Below the pieces are notes generated by a model. It was given only the letters and a program-made list of their open reading frames with translations, did not search any database and was not told the DNA's origin. DNA of 23,125 nucleotides from JBKPNZ01 sp046732895 (GTDB lineage: Bacteria; Actinomycetota; Thermoleophilia; Solirubrobacterales; 70-9). The DNA lies in assembly GCA_046732895.1 (NCBI GenBank), contig JBKPNZ010000070.1:1-23125 (forward strand), in the 5' to 3' direction. Position 1 is the stretch's first letter. The number at the start of each line of letters is the position of its first letter. A program made the translations under genes and the position numbers. Shown here one piece after another: positions 1-6,575 of this stretch.

Positions 1-61
1 CGATCGGCGCCTCCACGACGATCTCCGTTCGTACCGAGGTCTCTGATGTCTGCATCGTCAT
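1..61 (-). CDS. SRPBCC (AHSA1-like) protein, N-terminal fragment
   Basis: Only the first 20 codons are in the window; the gene continues past position 1. It reads MTMQTSETSVRTEIVVEAPI, and the ending E-I-V-V-E-A-P-I is the usual opening strand of START/SRPBCC proteins of the AHSA1 type. Its ATG (61-59) overlaps the TGA of the upstream ArsR gene as ATGA, so translation is probably coupled. ArsR-SRPBCC pairs are a common arrangement in actinobacteria, where the SRPBCC protein is thought to bind a hydrophobic ligand. A second in-frame ATG lies two codons on. The family call rests on a short stretch plus context. Confidence 0.6.
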   Translation of the reverse strand, partial: MTMQTSETSVRTEIVVEAPI

Positions 62-381
62 TGGTCCTCCTCGTCTGTCGCCTGTTCGACGATCTGCTTG
101 AAGTTGGTCAGCGCCTGGGTCCAGAAACGATCGAGTTGGGCCCGAAGCTCCGCCAGGCCGTCCGGATCGAGCTGGTAGATGCGGCGCGTCCCATCGCGAC
201 GATCGATCACCAGGCCGGCGTCCTTCAGCACGCGCAGATGCTGAGAGACCGCAGGTCGGCTGACCGGCAGCTCGTCGGCGAGCTCACCGACGGCCCGGGG
301 ACGCTCCGCGAGGTGCTCGAAGATGGTCCACCTCGTCGGATCGCCGAGGGCCATCCAACCATCCATTTGGTAAGTTGCCAC
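58..381 (-). CDS. ArsR-family winged-helix transcriptional repressor
   Basis: 107 aa, the full length of a small ArsR repressor. Residues about 9-80 form the winged helix: ALGDPTR near the start, then VGELADELPVSRPAVSQHLRVL as the helix-turn-helix, and a wing with DRRDGTRRIYQL. The paired cysteines of metal-sensing ArsR proteins are absent, so metal sensing is unlikely. It fits the subgroup that travels with SRPBCC genes. I chose the GTG at 381 because M-A-T-Y-Q matches family N-termini. The alternative is ATG at 366. No Shine-Dalgarno is present, but a TACCTT box ends 7 nt before the GTG, so the mRNA may be leaderless. The box sits inside an inverted repeat, which suggests autoregulation. 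Downstream it overlaps the SRPBCC gene by 4 nt. Confidence 0.9.
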   Translation of the reverse strand: MATYQMDGWMALGDPTRWTIFEHLAERPRAVGELADELPVSRPAVSQHLRVLKDAGLVIDRRDGTRRIYQLDPDGLAELRAQLDRFWTQALTNFKQIVEQATDEEDQ

Positions 382-384
382 GAA

Positions 385-404
385 CGGTAAGGTACCACTT
401 ACCG
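385..404. promoter_or_regulatory. Inverted repeat, probable ArsR operator
   Basis: Perfect 7-bp arms, CGGTAAG and CTTACCG, separated by 6 bp, ending 4 bp before the ArsR GTG. A third copy of the core GGTAAG lies at 369-374 inside the first codons. The repeat contains the candidate -10 box TACCTT (minus strand, 394-389), so a bound dimer would block the promoter. ArsR proteins usually bind short inverted repeats in their own promoters; assignment to this ArsR is inferred from position. Confidence 0.65.
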
Positions 405-471
405 CTCGCGTCCACAGCCGACACCGCCGGCGACGATCGCGCCGACAGACTGGAAGGGGTGTGCATCGAGG

Positions 472-1980
472 TCAACGTCTGACCGTGAAGCGAGCGCTGC
501 CGGCCGAGTTGTACTGGTCGGCGAGTAGGTAGCGCACGACGTAGTGCCCGGGCGGCAGCGGCCACGGTCCTCCCTGCGCGTCCGGTCCCAAGGTCACCGA
601 CCCCTCGCTGCGGGGCGGCACCGTGCCGGAGGCGTGCAGGCCGGTGTACCCCCAGATCAGGTAGTCGTCTGACCTGGGGTCGGCCGCGGAGGCTCTGTAG
701 ACGCCGAGCCAGTCCCAACGGTTGGCGGGGCCATCGCTCCAGTCGACCTCGATCGGCTCGCCCCGCGGGTAGGTGCGCCGGTCGGTCGCGACTTCGATCT
801 CCGCCTGCGGGTCCCTCAACCAGAAGGAAACCCGGGCCAGCTCGCCGCCCTCGCCGTCGAGCACCGCCTGATAGCCACCGGGGTCCAAGCTCGAGGTGTC
901 GAGCGTCGTCGTGCCGCGCTCGCCGCGAACGTCGAGGCGACGTGCTGGCGAGCTCGGATCACCGCCCTCGGGCACAATCGCGATCTTGTTGGCGTGGGAA
1001 TCAGGCGCGTTGTAGGCAACCGTGATCGAGTCGCCGACGGTTCGCAGGCGTGCGTCGACCGAAACCATCGTCGGCATCGCCGCCGGCCGGACCTCGAACG
1101 TGGAGAGCACCGCGCGGTGATCTGACGTCCACGGCGAGAACTCAATCGAGACGTCCCGGCCTCCCTTCTCCCCGACGATCTCGCTGTCGAGCGTCTTCGA
1201 TGGGCCTCCGGCGTAGACGTAATCGATGCGCTCGCCGCTGCGGTGGGTGATCCCTGGCTCCTTCAACGGATTTGGATGCTCCTCGCGGTAGGTGTCGCGG
1301 AACCCGATCTCGAACAGCGTCTTGCTGACAGGCCAGGGAACCGGTTGGTTGATCCACTCGCGGCTGCCAATCGTCTTCCGTGCGTAGTCCAGGCTGGAGG
1401 GCTCGTTGAAGTCCCCGGTGAGGAAGACCGGATAGCCCTGCTCGGTCAGCTTCGTCATTGCCGTGAGCGGCTTCGCGAGTGCCGACGCGCGGACCTCGTT
1501 CTCATTCTCGATCACCGACTTCACCGACGCGCCGTTCTGCAGCGCACGCGGGCCCCACTCGACATAGTCGAGATGGTCGTTGAAGAACGGGATCACATAG
1601 CCCGGCTGCACCTCGATCAAGGCGTAGAGGCCCTGCCCACCCGAGGGCTCGTGAATCGGGTACTTCGAGAGGAGCTGAAGCGAGACGTTGTAGTACGGGT
1701 AGCCCGTCTTCCTGGCGATCTCGGGGAGACGGTTGTAGGACTCGAGCACGCCGACGACATCGGCGTCGACCCGACGTATCACCCTGTCGGTCGCCGGTCC
1801 GCCCCCGTACTCGATGTTGTAGACGAGGAGCTGTAGCCGCATCCGCTCTCCGAGCGCCGGTGCCGCTCGCTCGGCCTTCTCGTCGGGCCCCGAAGCGCCC
1901 CCCGAGAAGCAAGCCGGGAGCGACAGGGCCGCCAGGACGAGGATCGCCGTGACGGCGACAGCCCTGCGGTTTGTCCGCAT
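472..1980 (-). CDS. Secreted lipoprotein, endonuclease/exonuclease/phosphatase fold
   Basis: 502 aa from the ATG at 1980. An Arg-rich start, hydrophobic segment and L-P-A-C lipobox (Cys24) mark a lipoprotein signal. Residues about 47-297 show EEP metal-phosphoesterase motifs: LLVYNIEYGG (Asn54), GVLESYN (Glu80), LTGDFNEPSS (Asp190, Asn192), RIDYVY and SPWTSDHRAVLS (Asp287-His288). The catalytic set looks complete, so a metal-dependent phosphodiesterase or nuclease acting outside the membrane is likely; the substrate is not visible. Residues about 300-502 hold two related beta domains, the second with WDWLGVY and YVVRYLLADQYN, a pattern like SKICH-type immunoglobulin folds. An upstream GTG (2061) would place residues before the signal and is rejected. 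There is no Shine-Dalgarno; AATAGT ends 6 nt before the ATG. Confidence 0.85.
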   Translation of the reverse strand: MRTNRRAVAVTAILVLAALSLPACFSGGASGPDEKAERAAPALGERMRLQLLVYNIEYGGGPATDRVIRRVDADVVGVLESYNRLPEIARKTGYPYYNVSLQLLSKYPIHEPSGGQGLYALIEVQPGYVIPFFNDHLDYVEWGPRALQNGASVKSVIENENEVRASALAKPLTAMTKLTEQGYPVFLTGDFNEPSSLDYARKTIGSREWINQPVPWPVSKTLFEIGFRDTYREEHPNPLKEPGITHRSGERIDYVYAGGPSKTLDSEIVGEKGGRDVSIEFSPWTSDHRAVLSTFEVRPAAMPTMVSVDARLRTVGDSITVAYNAPDSHANKIAIVPEGGDPSSPARRLDVRGERGTTTLDTSSLDPGGYQAVLDGEGGELARVSFWLRDPQAEIEVATDRRTYPRGEPIEVDWSDGPANRWDWLGVYRASAADPRSDDYLIWGYTGLHASGTVPPRSEGSVTLGPDAQGGPWPLPPGHYVVRYLLADQYNSAGSARFTVRR

Positions 1981-2091
1981 GCGGCAACTATTACGGGTCT
2001 CGAGGGGGTACGGGGCTGCGCCGGCAACCGACGGTTGACGTTCAGTCGTGTCAGGCTCCACGGCACGAGGATGCCGGGGCTACCGTCCGTC

Positions 2092-2565
2092 ATGAACCCT
2101 GACGCAACGCGAAATCCGCTCGGAGTCCGATTCGTTGCGCTTGCGGTCGCCGGCACTCTGATCATCGCCCTCGTGCTCGGGATCCCGACGGCAATAATTC
2201 CCAACTCGGTCTTTGACCGGGTGATCGCGGCCGGCCCGGCGAACTACTTCTTCTGGATCTCGACGAGCGTTGTCACCGGCACGCTGCTCGCCACCTACCT
2301 GCTCCCGCGTACGGTCCGCGATCGAGCGGCGGAGGCCGGCCTGGGCGGCGGCCTGCTCGCCTATCTGGCGATCGGGTGCCCGCTGTGCAACAAGGTCGTT
2401 GTCGCATTGCTGGGGACCTCAGGAGCGGTGACGATCTTCCAGCCGATCCAGCCGTTTCTCGGAGCTCTGGGCCTGATCTTGGCCAGCGTCGCCCTCGTGA
2501 TCCGGCTGCGCGGGATCCGCCGGGGCTGCCGGGTCGACTTCTCGACCCGGCCCAATCCCGGTTAG
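2092..2565 (+). CDS. Small polytopic membrane protein with GCPLCNK motif
   Basis: 157 aa with about four hydrophobic segments (residues about 11-33, 47-66, 83-103, 117-139). The third includes IGCPLCNKVVVALLGTSGA, a Cys-x2-Cys motif inside or at the edge of the membrane, which invites a redox or metal role. I cannot name a characterised family and assign no function. The C-terminus is basic and probably cytoplasmic. The start is uncertain: ATG 2092 gives a normal short N-terminus, ATG 2071 is the alternative. The next gene begins 33 nt downstream on the same strand, so they may be co-transcribed. The upstream neighbour is divergent. Confidence 0.7.
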   Translation: MNPDATRNPLGVRFVALAVAGTLIIALVLGIPTAIIPNSVFDRVIAAGPANYFFWISTSVVTGTLLATYLLPRTVRDRAAEAGLGGGLLAYLAIGCPLCNKVVVALLGTSGAVTIFQPIQPFLGALGLILASVALVIRLRGIRRGCRVDFSTRPNPG

Positions 2566-2598
2566 GCATTCCCATGCCGCCGAGGAGGAAGGCGCAGC

Positions 2599-3444
2599 GT
2601 GGCTGAGCGACTGATCGAAGCGAATGGCGTCGAGCTCTGCACCGAAGGGTTCGGCGACCCCGCCGACCCGCCCATCCTTCTCATCATGGGCATGGGCGGG
2701 TCAATGCTCTGGTGGGAGGAGGGCTTTTGCCGCATTCTCGCCGACGGTGGGCGCTTCGTGATCCGCTACGACCACCGCGACACCGGCCGCTCAACCACCT
2801 ACCAGCCCGGACGACCCGAATACACGAGCGCCGATCTGGTCGCCGACGCCGCCGGCGTGCTGGATGCCTACGGCATCCCCGCGGCACACGTCGTCGGAGT
2901 CTCGATGGGCGGAGCGCTCGCGCAGCTGGTGGCGCTCGACTTCGCCGATCTCGTTCTCTCACTCGTCCTGATGAGCACCTCCTTCGCGGTGCCCAGCGAC
3001 CGCGAGCTCCCGCCGAGTACCGAGGAGTTCGGGCGATTCGTAGCGAGCGCGCAGGTCGACTGGTCGGACGCGGAGTCGGTGGTCGATTATCTGGTCGACT
3101 ACGAACGCGTCCTCGCCGGCGGCCAGCGCCCCTTCGACGAAGCGGCCGTGCGGGCGCTCGCGCGCCGCGATGTCGGGCGCGCGCGCGACTTCACCGCCGC
3201 GCAGAACCACGGCGTCCTCCCCGACGACGAGCGCCCGCGTCTGCCCCTGTCCTCCATTGCCGCGCCTACCCTGGTGATCCACGGCAACGCTGACCCGATG
3301 TTCCCGCCCGAACACGGCGACGCGCTGGCCGAGGAGATCCCAGGCGCCAGGCTGCTCCAGCTCGACGGCGCCGGCCACGGAGTCGACCGAGCGGACTGGG
3401 AGACGATCGTCGGCGCGATCCTCGAGCACACGGCCGACCGGTAG
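2599..3444 (+). CDS. Alpha/beta hydrolase (esterase type)
   Basis: 281 aa, a complete alpha/beta-hydrolase fold. The oxyanion-hole region is LLIMGMGGSMLWW (about residues 27-39), followed by RYDHRDTGRS, the nucleophile elbow GVSMGG with Ser102, the acid in HGNADPMFP (Asp232) and the base in GAGHGVD (His260). Spacing fits the methylesterase/non-haem-peroxidase-like branch (RdmC-like proteins), acting on a small ester in the cytoplasm; the substrate is unknown. The GTG start at 2599 follows a strong AGGAGG (2583-2588) with 10 nt spacing. It may share a transcript with the preceding membrane-protein gene. The GntR gene starts 72 nt after its stop but has its own promoter region. Confidence 0.9.
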   Translation: MAERLIEANGVELCTEGFGDPADPPILLIMGMGGSMLWWEEGFCRILADGGRFVIRYDHRDTGRSTTYQPGRPEYTSADLVADAAGVLDAYGIPAAHVVGVSMGGALAQLVALDFADLVLSLVLMSTSFAVPSDRELPPSTEEFGRFVASAQVDWSDAESVVDYLVDYERVLAGGQRPFDEAAVRALARRDVGRARDFTAAQNHGVLPDDERPRLPLSSIAAPTLVIHGNADPMFPPEHGDALAEEIPGARLLQLDGAGHGVDRADWETIVGAILEHTADR

Positions 3445-3488
3445 GGCCCAGGCAAGAAGGCGTCCTTTGAGATGTCATAGCGGCCAGC

Positions 3489-3500
3489 CTGGCATGTCAG
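3489..3500. promoter_or_regulatory. Near-palindrome, probable GntR operator (regulator side)
   Basis: CTGGCATGTCAG, a 12-bp palindrome with one mismatched pair, 17 bp before the GTG of the GntR gene. A further ATGTCA lies at 3472-3477. The same element, with a perfect core, lies before the LysE gene (4835-4846). Sharing between a regulator and its neighbour is typical of FCD-GntR autoregulation; binding is inferred. Confidence 0.6.
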
Positions 3501-3516
3501 TTTTAAGCTGTCTGGT

Positions 3517-4206
3517 GTGAACGCGGCAACATCGGGAGCGGCGGCATACGAGCGGCTGCGGCGCGCGATCGTGGGGATCGAGCTGGAGCCCGGCGCAGTG
3601 GTGTCCGAGGCGCAACTCGTGGATACCTTCGGGTTCTCGAAAGCGGCCGTGCGGGCGGCGCTGGCGCGGCTGCGCACGGACGGACTCCTGGTCGCGCAGC
3701 CACGTCGCGGACACGTGGTGGCGCCACTGACGATGCGCGACGTGCTGGAGATCTACGACCTGCGGCTGCTGCTCGAACCGGCAGCGGCAGAGGCGGCAGC
3801 AGGGCGGATCGAGCGTGATGAACTCGGGCGACTGAAGGCGCTCGTCGACCCGAAGGTCGACGTCGACGACCCTGCATCGCTCGAGCGGTTCATGTCCGCC
3901 AACCGCGAAGTCCACCTCGCAATCGCGAAAGCCGCGGGCAACCGCCGAACCACCCAGATCGTCGAAGGGCTGCTCGACGACAGCGAGCGAGCGCGGCTGG
4001 TGGCCTTGCAGGCGGGGGCGGCGAGCGGGGGTGTGCGCGCCCGAGCCGAGCTGAAGGACGTCCTCGCGGCGCTCGAAAGCGGCGACGGCAAGCGAGCGGC
4101 CAAGCTGATGGCCGGCGCGATCAGGGGGTTCCGTGACGAGCTCGTCGAGTCGCTACAGCGCGCCGCCGTGGACATGCCGATCTCGGGGCTCGCCACGCGC
4201 GAGTGA
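3517..4206 (+). CDS. GntR-family regulator, FadR/FCD subfamily
   Basis: 229 aa. Residues about 8-70 are the winged helix (YERLRRAIV, PGAVVSEAQLVDTFGFSKAAVRAALARL, then a wing with QPRRGHVVAPL). Residues about 74-215 are the helical FCD effector domain (DVLEIYDLRLLLEP). FCD domains usually bind a metal through several His residues. Here the first is kept (NREVHLAI, His133), but the later pair is replaced (AELKDVLAAL and KLMAGAIRGF where EH and a His after M are usual), so the effector pocket may be metal-free. The GTG start has no Shine-Dalgarno; TAAGCT ends 7 nt before it. It converges on lysE with 5 nt between stop codons. It probably controls itself and the exporter. Confidence 0.88.
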   Translation: MNAATSGAAAYERLRRAIVGIELEPGAVVSEAQLVDTFGFSKAAVRAALARLRTDGLLVAQPRRGHVVAPLTMRDVLEIYDLRLLLEPAAAEAAAGRIERDELGRLKALVDPKVDVDDPASLERFMSANREVHLAIAKAAGNRRTTQIVEGLLDDSERARLVALQAGAASGGVRARAELKDVLAALESGDGKRAAKLMAGAIRGFRDELVESLQRAAVDMPISGLATRE

Positions 4207-4211
4207 GGGCG

Positions 4212-4814
4212 TCACGGCCTGCCGGCGGCGGCAAGGCGGACGCCGAAGGCCACAAGCGCACCACCGGTGACCCGCTCGATCGCGGCCTTGACGCGCGGCC
4301 GGCGCAGCGCACCACTGGCGAGCCCCACGAGCGCGACGAGGCCGCTGAACCAGGCGATGTAGATCGCAGCGAAGATCGCGGAGAGGGCAAGAGCGGCGGG
4401 AAGCGTGGAGCCCGTGTCGGGCAGGAACTGGGGCACGAACGTCAGGAAGAAGAGCGCGACCTTTGGGTTCAGCGCGTTGGACACGAAGCCCTGCGCAAAC
4501 CAGGGGCCGCCGGTTGAGGCCTGATCCGGCTCGCTGGGTCGCCGGGCCGAGACCAGCATCCGCACGCCGAGGTACACCAGGTACGCGACACCGAGGAGCT
4601 TCAGCGACGCGTAGGCGGTCGCCGAGGTCGCCAAGAGCGCCGAGACGCCCAGCGCCGCTGCGGTCGCGTGCACCGTCAGGCCGCTCGCTCCGCCGAGCAT
4701 CGTCCGCACCCCGGCGGACCGGCCACCGACGAGCGCGTTGCGCATGATCAGCGCTTGGTCAGGACCCGGAAGCGCGACCAGCACGAGCGAGGCGAGAGCG
4801 AATTCGACGACCAT
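4212..4814 (-). CDS. LysE/RhtB-family exporter
   Basis: 200 aa with about six hydrophobic segments, the normal size for LysE/RhtB. Signature regions are LVALPGPDQALIMRNAL near the N-terminus, a Gly-rich GGRSAGVRTMLGGASG, and GFVSNALNPKVALFFLTFVPQF at about residues 109-130. Family members export amino acids or related small molecules; the substrate here is unknown. It is the last gene of a minus-strand series after the hydrolase and Rid-family genes, 42 nt past the latter. That gap carries an operator-like palindrome and a TATCTT box ending 8 nt before the ATG, so the exporter probably also has its own regulated, leaderless promoter. No Shine-Dalgarno is at a normal distance. Confidence 0.9.
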   Translation of the reverse strand: MVVEFALASLVLVALPGPDQALIMRNALVGGRSAGVRTMLGGASGLTVHATAAALGVSALLATSATAYASLKLLGVAYLVYLGVRMLVSARRPSEPDQASTGGPWFAQGFVSNALNPKVALFFLTFVPQFLPDTGSTLPAALALSAIFAAIYIAWFSGLVALVGLASGALRRPRVKAAIERVTGGALVAFGVRLAAAGRP

Positions 4815-4834
4815 GAAATGTCAAGATAACACTC

Positions 4835-4846
4835 CTGACATGTCAA
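4835..4846. promoter_or_regulatory. Palindrome TGACATGTCA, probable GntR operator (exporter side)
   Basis: CTGACATGTCAA contains a perfect 10-bp palindrome (4836-4845), 22 bp before the LysE ATG and just upstream of the TATCTT box. On the minus strand TTGACAT recurs at 4823-4817, making a direct repeat nearer the start. The element matches the near-palindrome before the GntR gene in 11 of 12 positions at most one shift apart (consensus CTGrCATGTCAr). Confidence 0.65.
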
Positions 4847-4856
4847 TACTCCGCAT

Positions 4857-5252
4857 TCAGTCCATCACCGCGATCGCCTCAACCTCGATCAGGCGCCCGT
4901 CCTCCGCGAGCCGCTCAACCCCGACGATCGCATCGGCTGGCTTGTGGTCGCCGAATGCAGTGATGCGTGCAGCCGAGATCTCGGGCAGATACTCCGGCCG
5001 GTGCCCGACGACATAGATCGTCAGCTTGGTCACCTGTTCGGGCTGCGCCCCGGCGGCCGCGAGACACCTGGCGAGATTGCCAAACGCCTGGTGAGCTTGG
5101 GCGGCGAGGTCCCCCGCGCCGACGAGGTTGTCGTGCTCGTCTTCGGCCACCTGCCCGGCGATGAAGACGAGCTTCGTTCCGGTCGCGACCACGACATGGG
5201 TGTAGCTCTCCGGAACCGGAAGGCCTTCGGGGTTGATGAACTCGTGGGTCAT
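4857..5252 (-). CDS. Rid-family (YjgF/YER057c/UK114) protein lacking the catalytic Arg
   Basis: 131 aa, full length for the family, which forms trimers with pockets between subunits. Typical features are FIAGQVAEDEHDNLVG (about residues 30-45), AQAHQAFGNLARCLAAAGA and GVERLAEDGRLIEVEAIAV at the end. RidA proper, which hydrolyses reactive enamines/imines, carries an Arg in a P-A-R motif. This protein has KPADAIVGV (Asp107 there), so it belongs with subgroups lacking that Arg and should not be called RidA deaminase. Its ATG overlaps the stop of the upstream hydrolase by 1 nt (TGATG), so the pair is translationally coupled and probably serves one pathway. Confidence 0.88.
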   Translation of the reverse strand: MTHEFINPEGLPVPESYTHVVVATGTKLVFIAGQVAEDEHDNLVGAGDLAAQAHQAFGNLARCLAAAGAQPEQVTKLTIYVVGHRPEYLPEISAARITAFGDHKPADAIVGVERLAEDGRLIEVEAIAVMD

Positions 5253-6469
5253 CAGCCCAGCACGGAGTCCAGCCAGTCGAAGACGCGCTGAGAACGGAGG
5301 CCCGGGGCCTTCGGCTCACAGTGCGCATCCGCGCCCTCGGCGGCCGTGAACTCGACGACGGTCGCGTGATCGCCCACGAGCTCGGCGAGCCGCTGGGACT
5401 GCCCGGGCCAGAACTGTTCGTGCTCTGGCGAGGTGACCAGCAGCGGGCACGAGATCTGAGCGGCCGTCTCGGCGTCGAGCCGATAGGACTCGGCCGCCTT
5501 GAACATCTCGAACGGGGATGACGTCCCGTAGGGAAATGAGCGGAACTTCATGGTGAAGCGCAGCGACTTCGAGAACCGCTCGACGAGGTGGATCTGGCTG
5601 TCGAACTTCTCCTGCTTCCCCCCGGCGAGTAGCTTCCGCATCGACCCGGGGAGCTGCTCGGTCATCGCCGCGGAGACGTCGATCACGCCCGGGTCGGCGA
5701 TCGCCGCAGCGATGCGCTTCTCGAAGGCGGCCGCGCGTGGGACCCAGTAACCGCCCTGGCTCACGCCGAGCAAGGCAATCCGGCCATCGTCGACATCACC
5801 GCGCGTCACCGCATAGTCGACGACCGGCCCGATCACCGCCTCCCAGTCGGGCCGGAAGTGGACGCCCTGCTCATACAGCGCCTGTCCCTGGCCCGGCCCG
5901 TCGAAGGCCAGGCAGTTGTAGCCACGCTCGGCGCCGGCGGCCCCGCCCTGGATCCACATGTCCGCCACCGTGCCGTCACTGCCGTTGTTGAGGATCAGAA
6001 GCGGCGCCGGCTCGCCCGCCGCCGCCCCGCGAAAGAACCAGCCCTCGAGTGACGTCCTCTCGTACGTGATCGCCACCTTCTCCCACGCGCCAGCGGTGAG
6101 TTCGGCCGCCCGCTCGAAGCAGTCGCGGTGGCGCCGCCACAGGGCGCGGAGCTCGTCGGCGGAGCCCTGCTCCGTCCCGAGGATGTAGGAGGCCACCTGC
6201 CACCAGTAGGACGAGGCGCGCAGATAGGCGTCCCGTGCGCTGAGCCCATGACCCCCATCGGCCGCCGCCGCGCCGATGGCCTCAACTCGCTCCGCGGTCG
6301 CCCGCCACTGCTCGCACCAGCTTCCGTAGTCGCCGTCCTTGATGGAGTCGATCGTGGCCAGCACCTCGCCGACGTCGGCGGCCCGGTAGTACGCCGAGCC
6401 GAGGACGATCTGCGTTGAGAACTCGAAGTCGTCGTGCTTGAACAGCGTTGCGCGCGGAGCCCTCGCCAT
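5252..6469 (-). CDS. FrsA-like alpha/beta hydrolase
   Basis: 405 aa. A helical N-terminal half (about residues 1-130, with AYYRAADVGEV, ARDAYLRASSYWW and WRRHRDCFERA) precedes a hydrolase core. This layout is that of the FrsA/DUF1100 group, including 2,6-dihydropseudooxynicotine hydrolase, which cleaves carbon-carbon or amide-like bonds. The core shows NNGSDGT (about 161-167), FDGPGQGQ, the nucleophile elbow GVSQGG (Ser237), LVTSPEHEQFWPGQS where the acid is expected, and GADAHCEP (His383). The acid may be Glu349 or Glu351 rather than the usual Asp. A consensus AGGAGG precedes the ATG. It heads an operon with the Rid-family and LysE genes. The substrate is unknown. Confidence 0.85.
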   Translation of the reverse strand: MARAPRATLFKHDDFEFSTQIVLGSAYYRAADVGEVLATIDSIKDGDYGSWCEQWRATAERVEAIGAAAADGGHGLSARDAYLRASSYWWQVASYILGTEQGSADELRALWRRHRDCFERAAELTAGAWEKVAITYERTSLEGWFFRGAAAGEPAPLLILNNGSDGTVADMWIQGGAAGAERGYNCLAFDGPGQGQALYEQGVHFRPDWEAVIGPVVDYAVTRGDVDDGRIALLGVSQGGYWVPRAAAFEKRIAAAIADPGVIDVSAAMTEQLPGSMRKLLAGGKQEKFDSQIHLVERFSKSLRFTMKFRSFPYGTSSPFEMFKAAESYRLDAETAAQISCPLLVTSPEHEQFWPGQSQRLAELVGDHATVVEFTAAEGADAHCEPKAPGLRSQRVFDWLDSVLG

Positions 6470-6531
6470 CAGTCCCTCCTCGAAGTCGCCCTGCTCCGTT
6501 ACTCCAAGCGCAGGCTATCCCGGGCCGGCTC

Positions 6532-6575
6532 CCCCGTGCAGGCAAGCCGCCCGCACGGGGAACCGCTGCGCGGTT
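6532..6575 (-). terminator. Double hairpin after doxX, probable terminator
   Basis: Two perfect stems lie next to each other: AACCGC/GCGGTT with a 3-nt loop (6561-6575, overlapping the DoxX stop codon) and CCCCGTGC/GCACGGGG with a 13-nt loop (6532-6560). Neither is followed by a T-run on the minus strand, so this is not a textbook intrinsic terminator. Position between the doxX end and the next minus-strand gene suggests termination or 3' protection of the doxX mRNA. Confidence 0.5.
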
